Made by a program: the position numbers and the translations under genes. Below are positions 1 to 9,242 of a stretch of DNA of 64,000 nucleotides, piece after piece (positions within the stretch are counted from its first letter, which is position 1; every line of letters starts with the position of its first letter). The notes under the pieces were generated by a model. The model saw nothing but the letters and a program-made list of their open reading frames with translations, was not told the origin of the DNA and made no database searches. The DNA comes from Flagellimonas alvinocaridis. Lineage in GTDB: Bacteria; Bacteroidota; Bacteroidia; Flavobacteriales; Flavobacteriaceae. Where the stretch lies: contig NZ_SNTZ01000010.1 of NCBI RefSeq assembly GCF_004916895.1, forward strand, positions 46 through 64,045, read 5' to 3'.

Positions 1-427
1 ATAGTCGATGTTGGCACAGTTGGCGTCCACGGTACCGGTCTTCAGTATGTTGATGTTGGGCACACAGCCGGAAAGGTCGGTGGTGGTGTCCCCGTCAAGG
101 GTGGTGTCGGAGGGATGGGACTCATCGGTGACGGTTATCGCTGGCAGCCCGAGGGCATGTGCGTCCACGGTGGCCATGTTGTCCACCTGTCCGTTGGTAA
201 GGTCGGTAGCGGTGATGGCATAGGATGCGTTAAAGACCCATGTCTCACCGATCTCCATGACCCCGGGCACGCCGTTGTCCCCGGAATCGGGTAGTGCGGG
301 CACGGCCATCAGGGGATCGGAGACCACCACGTTCTCCAAATCCTGGCTGCCGTTGTTGTTCACGGTCAGGGTATAGTCGATGTTGGCACAGTTGGCGTCC
401 ACGGTACCGGTCTTCAGTATGTTGATG
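1..427. repeat. Intragenic duplication: 55-bp identical blocks at 1-55 and 373-427
   Basis: Bases 1-55 and 373-427 are identical on reading, giving a 372-bp period, exactly 124 codons, so the protein repeat frame is kept. The remainder of the 372-bp unit is diverged. This indicates recent duplication or gene conversion within the adhesin repeat array, which probably continues outside the window. Confidence 0.9.
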
Positions 428-2154
428 CCCGGTTGGCAGCTAGACAGGTCGGTGACCGTGGGGCGGTCTTCGTCCACATTGTCAAAATCGGACCAATCTT
501 CCACGGTAATACCCAGAATAGGGTCTTCAGCAAAAACATGTCCTGTATTCTCCACTTTGCCATCCTCAAGATTTTGTGCGGTGATAACGTGAACTCCTGT
601 ATATTCCCATGTCTCATCGATTTGGAGAATATTGTCCCCATCGTCTCCAGAAACATAGGTGACGATTGGGACCAAGTCGTCCGTAACTATGACATTGTGC
701 AAGGGGTGGCCATTTCCGCTTTCATTGGTTACATAAAAGGTGTATTCTACGTTGTTACAGCTATTTTCGATGCCTTTTTTTACAATGGCTATACGGGGAG
801 CGCAGGCAGTAAGGTCGGTAACGGTTTCACGGTCTAGATCTAAGTCTGTGGGGTCTGAGGCATCTACGGAATACCGGAATGGTAATATATCCTTTATTTC
901 TGCCACCGCATACGCCTGAGTGGTGACCTGCCCTGCAATGATATCATCTTGTGTTAGGAATACCGAACCACTCATGGTCCAGGTTTCCCCGGGTTCTAAA
1001 AAACCATTAACAGCTATGCTTTCCACAACATCGGCCGCTAAAAAATCACCCAGTTGTGGGTCTTGGATTACAATATTTTGATATAAATGGGGAACATTGT
1101 TTAAATGGGTGAGGACCAGTGTGTATTCAATTTCTTCACAATCTCCAATGATTTGCGCTTCTTTTGTAAGTGCAATAGTGCCTTTTTCGCATTCAATATA
1201 GATGTCAGTAGGTGCATCATCCAATAGATTATCACGATGGGATAAATCGATTTCCAGAGCTAAGGGGTTCCCATCAACAGTTGTAGTAACCTTGACTTGT
1301 TCTAGAATAAGGAAATCACCATAGTCAGTCTGATTTAGGGGTCTTGAGGCGGTAAACTTCCAGTTTTCATCTAAGTCTAGCAGACCATTGTTATTGGTAT
1401 CCCCTGCATTAGGGTTCTCTAGAGCAAAGTTTAAGACTGGACCGAAACTGTTGCTTACATCGGTTATGGTTAGAGATTCTTTGGCCACTCCCATATGTCG
1501 AACAGAAAGTCTATATTCTATGGTTTCACAACCTGGTTGGTTGCCCCACCAATCTTTAGTTTCAACAAAAAGTAAGGTGCCGATTCGGCGACAGTTGGAA
1601 ATATCGGTAACCGTTGGGGCATCTTCATTAAACTGGTCTGGATGGGAAAGATCATTTACCGTATTTCCGGGCTGGCCAAACACCTCGGCCGTTACTGTTG
1701 CTTGATTTTGAAAGGTATCCGCGTTTAGGTCCGTGGCTGACAATGACCGAGTTGCATCCAAGTTCCAGGATTCCGCTGCATCCAAAAGCCCATTTCCGTT
1801 GATATCTCCTTGGGCAACTGTGGCAACCAAGCTGGGTACGATAAACAGGGGATCATTAACGTCGATGATACTGGTAATAATCAAGGATTCGTTATTGGTA
1901 CTTGTATTTCTAATGGAAACCGTGTAATCAATCACAGCACAATCGGAACTGAGGTTGGCGTCAAGACCTACACCAATACTGGGAACATATAACATCTCTA
2001 CGGATGCTGTTTTGGTAGGAGCAATCAGGCTTATTTTCTCCTTGGAATCCACAGCACCTCTACCCAAATGGTAAAAGGCAAGGCAGAAAAGGGCAAGCAT
2101 TAGTGCAAGTAAAGTTTTTCTATACGGTGTTGGATTTTGTTTGAGGGAGTACAT
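1..2154 (-). CDS. Large surface repeat protein (DUF11/TIGR01451-like repeats), 3' end outside window
   Basis: This frame is open for 718 codons from the ATG at 2154 to the window edge; I walked most of the frame and saw no stop. A signal-type N terminus (basic stretch, then ALMLALFCLAFYHLG) precedes five complete and one partial repeat of about 120 residues. Each repeat follows the pattern of the conserved repeat domain TIGR01451/DUF11: ...IxYTxxVxN, an aspartate-proline turn (VxDP), D/N-rich loops such as GDINGNGLLD and DTNNNGLLD that resemble calcium sites, a tryptophan after GET/AES, a YxITxxDLxxGxVxNxATV segment, and paired cysteines. Such proteins are exported and usually surface attached; a C-terminal sorting domain would lie beyond the window. 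The last repeats are nearly identical in DNA and much richer in G+C than the first ones. Function as adhesin is inferred from architecture. Confidence 0.85.
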   Translation of the reverse strand, partial: MYSLKQNPTPYRKTLLALMLALFCLAFYHLGRGAVDSKEKISLIAPTKTASVEMLYVPSIGVGLDANLSSDCAVIDYTVSIRNTSTNNESLIITSIIDVNDPLFIVPSLVATVAQGDINGNGLLDAAESWNLDATRSLSATDLNADTFQNQATVTAEVFGQPGNTVNDLSHPDQFNEDAPTVTDISNCRRIGTLLFVETKDWWGNQPGCETIEYRLSVRHMGVAKESLTITDVSNSFGPVLNFALENPNAGDTNNNGLLDLDENWKFTASRPLNQTDYGDFLILEQVKVTTTVDGNPLALEIDLSHRDNLLDDAPTDIYIECEKGTIALTKEAQIIGDCEEIEYTLVLTHLNNVPHLYQNIVIQDPQLGDFLAADVVESIAVNGFLEPGETWTMSGSVFLTQDDIIAGQVTTQAYAVAEIKDILPFRYSVDASDPTDLDLDRETVTDLTACAPRIAIVKKGIENSCNNVEYTFYVTNESGNGHPLHNVIVTDDLVPIVTYVSGDDGDNILQIDETWEYTGVHVITAQNLEDGKVENTGHVFAEDPILGITVEDWSDFDNVDEDRPTVTDLSSCQPGINILKTGTVDANCANIDYTLTVNNNGSQDLENVVVSDPLMAVPALPDSGDNGVPGVMEIGETWVFNASYAITATDLTNGQVDNMATVDAHALGLPAITVTDESHPSDTTLDGDTTTDLSGCVPNINILKTGTVDANCANIDY

Positions 2155-2455
2155 AGTTTTTGGGTTTGTAGGTTTTGGGGTTGAGAAGCCTCCATCTGTA
2201 GGGAAGTACCCCAGATGTTTTCGTTTTCAATAGGTGTAACACAAGGTTGTTGATCATGGATAGACCATTTTGTTCTCTTTTAACCTACTATATTAAGGTG
2301 TGGTCCTTTTATTTGAGGGGGTAAATTGATGGATTAGTCAATCCAATTGACGAAATGGGGTTTTGGGTTGATAAAAAAATCAACCTAAAGAAATATGGTA
2401 ATCATCTTACCCCTAGCTGAGGGCCAAAATTATGTAGTAGAAATACGTATTTAGG
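2155..2455. promoter_or_regulatory. Intergenic region between uvrA end and adhesin start, with direct and inverted repeats
   Basis: No gene is seen in these 301 bases. They lie upstream of the adhesin (start 2154) and downstream of uvrA. AATTGATGGA at 2324-2333 and AATTGACGAAATGG at 2345-2358 form a direct repeat with 21-bp period. TGGATT/AATCCA (2330-2345) is a small inverted repeat across the first copy. GGTTGAT(2366-2372)-A6-ATCAACC(2379-2385) is a perfect hairpin without a T-run, and AAATACGTATTT (2441-2452) is a perfect palindrome just after the uvrA stop. I infer a regulatory region for the adhesin; no clear TAnnTTTG element was found for it. Confidence 0.5.
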
Positions 2456-5233
2456 TCAAAGTTTTTCGGCCAAATATCTAGCAGTATGCGACGCATTGTT
2501 TTGGACCACTTCTTCTGGCGTGCCCTCGGCCACCAAATATCCACCATTTTCCCCGCCTTCGGGGCCAAGGTCTATAAGGTAGTCCGCACATTTGATGAGT
2601 TCAATATTGTGTTCGATCACAATCACCGAATGCCCCTTGGAAATGAGTTCGTCAAAGGACTTCAACAGCTTTTTGATGTCATGGAAATGCAATCCCGTGG
2701 TGGGTTCATCAAAGATGAACAAGGCTTTTTCCTTGGTGTTCCCCTTGACCAAAAAGGAGGCGAGTTTTATCCGCTGTGCCTCACCACCGGATAGGGTAGA
2801 GGAGGACTGCCCCAAGGTCACGTAGCCCAATCCCACATCCTGTAGGGGCTGCAACTTGGTCACAATTTTGTCCTGCTGGTGGGTTTTGAAGTGTGCCACG
2901 GCATCATCAATGGTCATGTTCAGGATGTCGTCAATGTTCTTTCCTTCAAACTGTACTTCCAGAATTTCTTTTTTAAAGCGTTTGCCGTCGCAGGCATCAC
3001 ACTCCAAATGGACATCGGCCATAAACTGCATTTCCACGGTAATCTCACCTTCACCCTTGCATTTTTCGCAGCGACCTCCGTCCACATTAAACGAGAAATG
3101 TTTGGCTTGGTAACCCCGCAGTTTGCTCAGTTTTTGGGAGGCAAAGAGGTTTCGGATATCGTCGTATGCCTTGATATAGGTAACCGGATTGGAACGGGAC
3201 GAACGCCCAATGGGGTTCTGGTCTACAAACTCCACATGTTTAATATGGGTATATTTGCCTTCCATGGCGGTGAACTGGCCCGCTTTTTCGCCATAACCAC
3301 CCACTTCTTTTAATATGGAGGGATATAGAATCTTCTTGACCAAGGTACTTTTTCCACTTCCGGAAACGCCCGTGACCACCGTCAACATATTTAAAGGAAA
3401 GGTGACATCTATATTTTTAAGGTTGTTCTCCCGGGCACCCTTGATTTGGATATAGCTTTTGGAATTACGACGCCCCTTGGGCACTTCAATGGCCTTGGTG
3501 CCATTTAGGTAATCCGCTGTGAGGGAATGGGCCTTCAGAATGGCTTCCAAACTTCCGGTGGCCACTACCTCGCCGCCCAAGGTACCTGCCTCGGGACCTA
3601 TATCGATGACCTCATCGGCGGCTTTCATGATGTCCTCATCGTGTTCCACCACAATTACGGTATTGCCCAAATCCCGAAGGGATAACAGTACTTCTATCAA
3701 ATTTTCGGTGTCCTTGGGGTGCAGACCAATGCTGGGCTCGTCCAGAATATACATGGACCCTACCAAGCTACTGCCCAACGAAGTGGCCAGGTTGATGCGC
3801 TGGCTTTCCCCGCCAGAGAGAGTGTTCGATTTTCGGTTGAGGGTGAGATAGCTCAATCCCACTTTGTGCAAAAAGTCCAAACGGGTGGTGATTTCCTTGA
3901 GCAAACGATTGGCAATGGTCCTGTCGTGCTCCGAAAGTTGAAGTTCCTCAAAGAAAGGAATCAACCGTTTAATAGGCAACTCAATGATATCTGAAATGGA
4001 TTTCCCGGCAATCTGCACATAATTGGCTTCGGCCCTGAGTCGTTTTCCTTTACAGACAGAACATTTTGTCTTCCCCCGGTAACGGGAGAGCATGACCCTA
4101 TTCTGGATTTTATAACTTTTCTCTTCGAGTTGTTCAAAGAATTGGTTTAGACCCGTGAAGTGCTTGTTACCATCCCACACCAGTTGTTTTTGGGGATCGG
4201 TCAGTTCAAACCAAGGTTTATGGATGGGAAAGTCGAAGGTATAGGCAGAGTTGACCAATTGGTCACGATACCAGCCCATGCTTTCTCCCCGCCATGGAAA
4301 AATGGCATTTTCATACACCGAAAGTGCGGTGTTGGGAATGACCAAGTCCTCATCAATACCGATAACGTCCCCATACCCTTCACATTTGGGGCAGGCCCCG
4401 TAGGGATTGTTAAAACTGAATAGGTGTACATTGGGTTCCAAAAACTTAAGGCCATCCAGTTCAAACTGGTTGCTGAATGTTTTGGTTTCACCATTTTCCA
4501 AATTTTCAATAGCGCATTCTCCCTTCCCTTCAAAGAAGGCGTTGTCTACCGCATTGGCCAAGCGGTTGTAAAAATCCTCATCATCCTTTATAATGATACG
4601 GTCCACCACCAAATCAAAAGTCCGACCTATATTTTCGGGTACTTGATCTATTCGGATAACATTGCCCTCATATTTTATCCTAGCGTAGCCTTGTTTGGAA
4701 AAAAGTTCCAAGGATTTTATGGGATCGCGGTCTTCCTTGATAGTCACTGGGGCCAATAACAACAGTTTGGCGCCCTCTTGCAATGACTTTATATAATTAA
4801 TGACATCGGTTACCGTATGCTTTTTTACCTCTTTTCCAGAAATGGGGGATATGGTCTTCCCGATACGGGCATATAATAATTTCAGATAGTCATAAATTTC
4901 GGTAGTAGTGCCTACCGTAGATCTTGGGTTGGTGGAGTTCACCTTTTGTTCTATGGCAATGGCTGGGGCTATACCTTTAATATAGTCTACTTTTGGTTTG
5001 TCCAGTTTCCCCAAAAACTGTCGGGCATAGGATGATAGGCTTTCCACATAACGGCGTTGCCCCTCTGCATATAGGGTATCAAAAGCCAGACTGGACTTTC
5101 CAGAACCGGACAATCCCGTGATTACCACAAGCTTATTTCTTGGGATGACCACATCGATATTCTTGAGATTGTGCAGTTTGGCACCTTTAATGATAATATT
5201 ATGCTTGGGATCTACGTTTATAGGGGTTGCCAT
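2456..5233 (-). CDS. uvrA: Excinuclease ABC subunit A (UvrA)
   Basis: 925 residues, close to the usual 940 for UvrA, the DNA-damage recognition ATPase of nucleotide excision repair; it dimerises, binds distorted DNA and loads UvrB. Two ABC ATPase halves are visible: Walker [10 protein letters not shown] near residue 40 and GVSGSGKST in the C half, signature motifs LSGGESQR and LSGGEAQR, Walker B segments [10 protein letters not shown] and [10 protein letters not shown]. Zinc-binding CxxC pairs occur at CPKC/CSVC in the insertion domain and CEKC/CDAC in the second half. The ATG start gives the standard N terminus ([16 protein letters not shown]). It is transcribed alone, away from the following sigma factor gene. 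No sign of damage in the reading frame. Confidence 0.98.
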   Translation of the reverse strand: MATPINVDPKHNIIIKGAKLHNLKNIDVVIPRNKLVVITGLSGSGKSSLAFDTLYAEGQRRYVESLSSYARQFLGKLDKPKVDYIKGIAPAIAIEQKVNSTNPRSTVGTTTEIYDYLKLLYARIGKTISPISGKEVKKHTVTDVINYIKSLQEGAKLLLLAPVTIKEDRDPIKSLELFSKQGYARIKYEGNVIRIDQVPENIGRTFDLVVDRIIIKDDEDFYNRLANAVDNAFFEGKGECAIENLENGETKTFSNQFELDGLKFLEPNVHLFSFNNPYGACPKCEGYGDVIGIDEDLVIPNTALSVYENAIFPWRGESMGWYRDQLVNSAYTFDFPIHKPWFELTDPQKQLVWDGNKHFTGLNQFFEQLEEKSYKIQNRVMLSRYRGKTKCSVCKGKRLRAEANYVQIAGKSISDIIELPIKRLIPFFEELQLSEHDRTIANRLLKEITTRLDFLHKVGLSYLTLNRKSNTLSGGESQRINLATSLGSSLVGSMYILDEPSIGLHPKDTENLIEVLLSLRDLGNTVIVVEHDEDIMKAADEVIDIGPEAGTLGGEVVATGSLEAILKAHSLTADYLNGTKAIEVPKGRRNSKSYIQIKGARENNLKNIDVTFPLNMLTVVTGVSGSGKSTLVKKILYPSILKEVGGYGEKAGQFTAMEGKYTHIKHVEFVDQNPIGRSSRSNPVTYIKAYDDIRNLFASQKLSKLRGYQAKHFSFNVDGGRCEKCKGEGEITVEMQFMADVHLECDACDGKRFKKEILEVQFEGKNIDDILNMTIDDAVAHFKTHQQDKIVTKLQPLQDVGLGYVTLGQSSSTLSGGEAQRIKLASFLVKGNTKEKALFIFDEPTTGLHFHDIKKLLKSFDELISKGHSVIVIEHNIELIKCADYLIDLGPEGGENGGYLVAEGTPEEVVQNNASHTARYLAEKL

Positions 5234-5352
5234 CTGTTAAAATTAGATCCCCAAAGATACGATACACCTCACTTAATACGTATATTGCATCAGTTAACAT
5301 ATAAAAAAGGGCAAATCACAACATAGTTTTTTAGGTCACCTACCTAATTTTC

Positions 5353-5360
5353 TATATTTG
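5353..5360 (+). promoter_or_regulatory. Bacteroidota -7 element upstream of ECF sigma gene
   Basis: TATATTTG fits the TAnnTTTG -7 consensus of Bacteroidota primary sigma factor. It lies about 120 bases before the sigma gene start. A clear -33 TTG at the usual spacing was not seen, so the call rests on the -7 box and position only. Confidence 0.45.
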
Positions 5361-5483
5361 GGATGTAATTAAAAATCTGATAGGCCTATACAGCGATAAT
5401 TACTTTTTTACAAATAGACTAAATACCTAAAGGCTTTCCTTGAAAAAGGAAGACCCTAGATTTTAACCAAAAAAGTAATTTGT

Positions 5484-6065
5484 ATGGAACTACAGATTAA
5501 TGACTCGATATTAGTTAAGAATTACATTGCCGGAGATGAAAAGGCCCTTGAGACCTTAATTAACAGGCACAATCAACGAATTTCCAGCTTTATTTACTCC
5601 AAGGTTTTGGATCGGGATGTTGCAGAGGACATCTTCCAAGATACTTTCATAAAGGTGATCAAAACCTTGAAAAGGGGTACCTATAGCGAAGAAGGTAAGT
5701 TTTTGCCCTGGGTAATGCGGATAGCCCATAACCTTATCATTGACCATTTTCGCAAGAACAAAAGAATGCCCAAGTTCGAGGGAAGTGATGATTTCAACAT
5801 CTTTTCTGTGATTAAGGATGATAAACTCAATGTAGAGAAGCAACTTATCAAAGATCAAATAGACAATGATCTTACCTTATTGATCGAGGAATTGCCCGAA
5901 GATCAGAAAGAGGTGTTGATCATGCGAATCTACAAGGATATGAGCTTTAAGGAAATATCCGAAAACACTGGGGTTAGCATCAATACAGCTTTGGGAAGAA
6001 TGCGATATGCGCTGATCAACCTTCGAAAAATAGTAGACCGCAAGAATATCGTTTTAACGAATTAA
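5484..6065 (+). CDS. RNA polymerase sigma factor, sigma-70/ECF type
   Basis: 193 residues with the two-domain layout of ECF sigma factors. Region 2 covers roughly residues 25-95 (DRDVAEDIFQDTFIKVIKTL for -10 recognition and core binding; LPWVMRIAHNLIIDHFRK). Region 4 covers about 130-185 with a helix-turn-helix MSFKEISENTGVSINTALGRMRYAL that reads the -35 box. There is no region 1 or 3. No anti-sigma membrane protein follows; instead a 47-aa ORF begins 73 bases downstream. This pairing suggests a soluble, perhaps growth- or stress-related sigma factor rather than a FecI/FecR transport system. The regulon cannot be told from sequence. The start ATG at 5484 follows an A-rich leader typical of the phylum. 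Confidence 0.93.
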   Translation: MELQINDSILVKNYIAGDEKALETLINRHNQRISSFIYSKVLDRDVAEDIFQDTFIKVIKTLKRGTYSEEGKFLPWVMRIAHNLIIDHFRKNKRMPKFEGSDDFNIFSVIKDDKLNVEKQLIKDQIDNDLTLLIEELPEDQKEVLIMRIYKDMSFKEISENTGVSINTALGRMRYALINLRKIVDRKNIVLTN

Positions 6066-6138
6066 TAGGGCATTATATCGAACCCTGCAATATTTCCAAT
6101 CTAGCGGCGTTATCTATTTGAAACATTAATGCTAGAAT

Positions 6139-6282
6139 ATGGAAAACATTTACTCTGAAGAACAAAAAGCCGTTAGATCGGTAAAAGCTAGCAAGAAGAC
6201 CATTGATTTTTTGTTAAGCTATTCTAAATCGATTCATGTAGTTGACTACAGAAAGCATCAATTTGAAGTAACTTTAAACTGA
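6139..6282 (+). CDS. Small conserved-type protein (47 aa) downstream of the sigma factor
   Basis: An ORF of 47 codons from ATG 6139 to TGA 6282 encodes MENIYSEEQKAVRS... ending ...YRKHQFEVTLN. It is charged and soluble with no membrane segment. It lies 73 bases after the sigma factor gene, in the same direction, and is followed within 20 bases by a strong terminator, so the two probably form one transcript. Codon use looks normal for the neighbourhood. The function is unknown; a role linked to the sigma factor is only inferred from position. Confidence 0.6.
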   Translation: MENIYSEEQKAVRSVKASKKTIDFLLSYSKSIHVVDYRKHQFEVTLN

Positions 6283-6300
6283 TAGCTTCAAAAAACAGAA

Positions 6301-6328
6301 AAAAGAGCCGCTAATTGCGGCTCTTTTT
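6301..6328. terminator. Strong hairpin terminator, overlaps the 3' end of nth
   Basis: AAAAGAGCCGC (6301-6311), loop TAATT, GCGGCTCTTTT (6317-6327) with a T-run after it. An 11-bp stem with a U-tract on the plus strand terminates the sigma-factor transcript; the A-run before it gives a U-tract on the minus strand too, so it can also terminate nth. The nth stop codon (6311-6313) lies inside the stem/loop, so the hairpin encodes the last nth codons. Confidence 0.88.
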
Positions 6329-6976
6329 TGTTTTATAATAGTCATCCAATACCGTTTTTCTACCAATGGTCTTGGTGATGATGTCTTTTTCCAAATCCCA
6401 ACCCCTTGCAGGAGAATATTCCCTTCCGTACCAAATAATCTGTAGGTGCAAACGGTTCCAAATTTCTTTGGGAAACAAGCGTTTGGCATCTTTCTCGGTC
6501 TGCACCACATTCTTTCCATTGCTGAAACCCCATCGGAACATGAGTCTGTGGATATGGGTATCAACAGGAAAAGCCGGAATTCCAAAAGCTTGGGAGACCA
6601 CAACACTGGCCGTTTTATGTCCCACACTGGGTAATTCTTCCAAGAGTTCAATATTTCGTGGAACCTCACCATTGTATTTTTCAATGAGAATCTGTGAGAG
6701 CCCATGGATTCCCTTCGATTTCATGGGTGAGAGCCCCACGGGTTTTATAATTTCCCGTATTTCATCAACTGAAAGCTTTACCATATCAATGGGATTGTCC
6801 GCTCGTTCAAAAAGCAGTGGTGTAATCTGGTTGACCCGTACATCTGTACTTTGGGCCGATAGCAATACCGCGATCAAAAGCGTATAGGGGTCTTTATGGT
6901 CCAAAGGGATAGGAATGGTAGGATAGAGCTCATCCAAGGTTTTGATGGTAAAATCAATTTTTTCCTGTTTAGTCAT
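6311..6976 (-). CDS. nth: Endonuclease III-like DNA glycosylase/AP lyase
   Basis: 221 residues, the length of Nth, which removes oxidised pyrimidines and cleaves abasic sites in base excision repair. The helix-hairpin-helix motif LPSVGHKTA (residues 115-123) carries catalytic Lys121, and the catalytic Asp139 is in PVDTHIHR. The C terminus (after about residue 165) has no cysteines, so the CX6CX2CX5C [4Fe-4S] loop of E. coli Nth is absent. I believe flavobacterial homologues share this, but that is from memory. ATG at 6976 is 55 bases from the divergent bcp start. Its 3' end is built into the shared terminator hairpin. Confidence 0.95.
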   Translation of the reverse strand: MTKQEKIDFTIKTLDELYPTIPIPLDHKDPYTLLIAVLLSAQSTDVRVNQITPLLFERADNPIDMVKLSVDEIREIIKPVGLSPMKSKGIHGLSQILIEKYNGEVPRNIELLEELPSVGHKTASVVVSQAFGIPAFPVDTHIHRLMFRWGFSNGKNVVQTEKDAKRLFPKEIWNRLHLQIIWYGREYSPARGWDLEKDIITKTIGRKTVLDDYYKTKKSRN

Positions 6977-7031
6977 TTTTGTTTAATTTTGAATTATAAA
7001 TATTAAACAATAAAATAAAGACCATTCGCAT

Positions 7032-7490
7032 ATGAACATGTTAAAAGTAGGGGATAAAGTACCTGAATTTTCTTCAAAAGACCAAGATGGAAACACAATT
7101 AATCTAAGCGACTACAAGGGGAAAAAGCTTGTAGTGTTCTTCTACCCGAAGGCCAACACTCCAGGTTGCACCTTGGAAGCCTGTAATTTAAGGGACAATT
7201 ACAAGGACTTGACCGATGAGGGTTATGAACTTTTGGGGGTAAGTGCCGATACCGAACGCAAACAGGCCAATTTTAGAAATAAATACAAATTCCCGTTTCC
7301 TTTATTGGCGGATGTGGACCATACCGTGATCAACACTTTTGGGGTATGGGGACCCAAAAAATTCATGGGACGTACTTTTGATGGTATCCATAGAACCACT
7401 TTTGTCATTGATGAAGAAGGCGTGGTGGAAAAGGTCATTGAAAAAGTAAAGACCAAGAATCATGCAGCGCAGTTGTTAGGCCAGGGATAA
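7032..7490 (+). CDS. bcp: Thioredoxin-dependent thiol peroxidase (BCP/PrxQ peroxiredoxin)
   Basis: 152 residues with a single AhpC/TSA peroxiredoxin domain. It reduces hydrogen peroxide and alkyl hydroperoxides with electrons from thioredoxin. The active-site segment FYPKANTPGCTLEAC has the peroxidatic Cys46 (numbered from ATG 7032) and a resolving-type Cys51, the PrxQ spacing of five. A second ATG two codons later (7038) is equally possible and matches the family start MLKVGD. It is divergent from nth across 55 bases, so DNA repair and peroxide defence share one control region. Confidence 0.95.
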   Translation: MNMLKVGDKVPEFSSKDQDGNTINLSDYKGKKLVVFFYPKANTPGCTLEACNLRDNYKDLTDEGYELLGVSADTERKQANFRNKYKFPFPLLADVDHTVINTFGVWGPKKFMGRTFDGIHRTTFVIDEEGVVEKVIEKVKTKNHAAQLLGQG

Positions 7491-7669
7491 CTTTGATGGA
7501 TTGAGATATCGGATGTCAGACTTCCGATAAAAGACAAAACAAAAGATGCGAGAACCAAAAAGAAATCCGAAAATCTAAAATACCAACAATTTAAATTCCT
7601 CCTCAAAACTCAACTTTCAAAATAGCTTTGAATGTTCTGGCGGAACTAAATCAGAATTTGTTGAAGGAA

Positions 7670-9154
7670 TTATGCTTTTTCCTTTTCTTTTTTCTTTTCT
7701 GGAATTTCTCCTTCGGGAAGTTCTTTTTGGGAGAAAAGATGTTTTTCCTTGATGATTTCCGGAATACCCTCGGGAAGTTCATCCTCCCATCCTTTTTCTC
7801 CGTTCATTAATTTTTTCAACACATCCCTGGAGAAGATGTGCATCACATCAGGGTCATAATCAATGATGTCCATCACCTTACCATTATACTTGAAGAACTT
7901 GTAAAGTTCCTTCATTCGTGGGTGCACCTTGACATTGTTGCTGGTCATGATCTGTCCAGTTTCTGGATCTTTCATAGGGTAGAGGTACACTTTCAAATCC
8001 TTGAAGAACAGTTTTCCAAAGGCCTCCAAGATGCCGCCACTTAAGTGGCGATAGTATTTTTCATCGAAGACATCCACCAGATTGTTCACACCCATAGTAA
8101 GCCCAATGCGGGCCTTGGTGTAGTTGTTGAAATATTCCACCAACTTATAATACTCTTGGAATTTGGAGATGAGAACCGTATGTCCCAATGAGCACAACAA
8201 TTCCGCACGGTCCATGAAATCTTGTTCATCAATTTCCCCTGACGCTTTCAAATTGGACAAGGTGATTTCAAAAACCACAATGGTATTTTCAAGTTCAACC
8301 GTCTGTTCCCGGATAAAGATGTCGTATGACTTTTGGAACATGTCCATATTTACCTTGGTCACGGGCCTAAAGCTTCCCCGTAAGGCCAAAATGTTCTTTT
8401 TATAGAGGGCTGCTGCTGGCAAAAGGTTGTTGCCATCTGGCCCGAACATCACGGCATCCGTCATATCATTTTTGATCAGCTGCAAGCTCATCAATCGATT
8501 ATCTACCTCTTTGAAATTAGGACCTGTAAAATTGACCATGTCAATCTCAACGGTATCCTTGTCGATATGGTCGTATAGATATTTTAAAAGTTTTTTGGGC
8601 TTGTTGAACTTGAAATAGGCGCCATAAATAAGATTCACACCCAAAATCCCTAGGGTTTCCTGCTGTAAACGGGCTTCATTTTGTTTAAAGCGAATGTGCA
8701 GGACAATCTCATCATATTCTTTTTGATCGGGATCTAATTGAAATCGGATACCTACCCAACCATGTCCTTTGTAACGTTTGGAAAAATCGATGGTTGCCAC
8801 AGTATTGGCGTAGGTAAAGAACAGATAGTTGGGATTGTTTTCCCTGCTGATCCGTTCCTCCACCAATTGCATTTCATGGTTCAGCATTTTTTTTAAGCGG
8901 GACTGGGTCACATACCGCCCGTCTTCTTCAATCCCATAAATGGCATCACTGAAGGACTTGTCATAAGCGCTCATGGCTTTTGCAATAGTCCCTGAAGCAC
9001 CACCGGCCCTAAAAAAATGTCGAGCTGTTTCTTGTCCGGCACCTATCTCTGCAAAGGTCCCGTAAATATTTGGGTTAAGATTTATTCGAAGCGTCTTTGC
9101 CTTGATCGAAGGGATGTTTTCAAACGCATCTTCTTTGCTGAGTACAGTAGGCAT
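7670..9154 (-). CDS. Conserved flavobacterial protein of unknown function, about 494 aa
   Basis: The frame continues to 9379, but the ATG at 9154 (MPTVLSKEDAFENIPS...) is the likely start because the extension overlaps the divergent hydrolase and its promoter and is rich in unlikely residues. The protein has no signal peptide or membrane helix. Recognisable are a conserved N-terminal block (NPNIYGTFAEIGAGQE, FRAGGASGTIAKAMSAYDK) and a Lys/Glu-rich tail (PEKKKEKEKA). I recall proteins like this in many Bacteroidota annotated inconsistently (as nicotinate-nucleotide adenylyltransferase or TonB-dependent receptor); neither fits the sequence. The glycine-rich N-terminal block could bind a nucleotide, but no standard Walker or Rossmann motif is visible. 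Function unknown. Confidence 0.88.
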   Translation of the reverse strand: MPTVLSKEDAFENIPSIKAKTLRINLNPNIYGTFAEIGAGQETARHFFRAGGASGTIAKAMSAYDKSFSDAIYGIEEDGRYVTQSRLKKMLNHEMQLVEERISRENNPNYLFFTYANTVATIDFSKRYKGHGWVGIRFQLDPDQKEYDEIVLHIRFKQNEARLQQETLGILGVNLIYGAYFKFNKPKKLLKYLYDHIDKDTVEIDMVNFTGPNFKEVDNRLMSLQLIKNDMTDAVMFGPDGNNLLPAAALYKKNILALRGSFRPVTKVNMDMFQKSYDIFIREQTVELENTIVVFEITLSNLKASGEIDEQDFMDRAELLCSLGHTVLISKFQEYYKLVEYFNNYTKARIGLTMGVNNLVDVFDEKYYRHLSGGILEAFGKLFFKDLKVYLYPMKDPETGQIMTSNNVKVHPRMKELYKFFKYNGKVMDIIDYDPDVMHIFSRDVLKKLMNGEKGWEDELPEGIPEIIKEKHLFSQKELPEGEIPEKKKEKEKA

Positions 9155-9216
9155 ATCCGGTATTTTATTGTCAACAAAGTTACACTCTTCATTTAATCTA
9201 TTAAATAAATAAGTTA

Positions 9217-9224
9217 TAATTTTG
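9217..9224 (+). promoter_or_regulatory. -7 element of the MBL hydrolase gene
   Basis: TAATTTTG matches TAnnTTTG. Transcription would begin near 9230, which excludes the TTG codon at 9222 as start and makes ATG 9231 nearly leaderless, or ATG 9243 preceded by about 13 bases. Confidence 0.5.
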
Positions 9225-9242
9225 ATTTTAATGGATGACGTG

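Noticed and set aside
433-837. Plus-strand ORF of 134 codons across the adhesin
   Set aside because: It lies opposite the continuous minus-strand adhesin frame with repeat domains; its translation has no domain-like pattern.
7628-7810. Plus-strand ORF rich in Phe and Leu
   Set aside because: It is the shadow of the Lys/Glu-rich tail of the 494-aa protein on the other strand.
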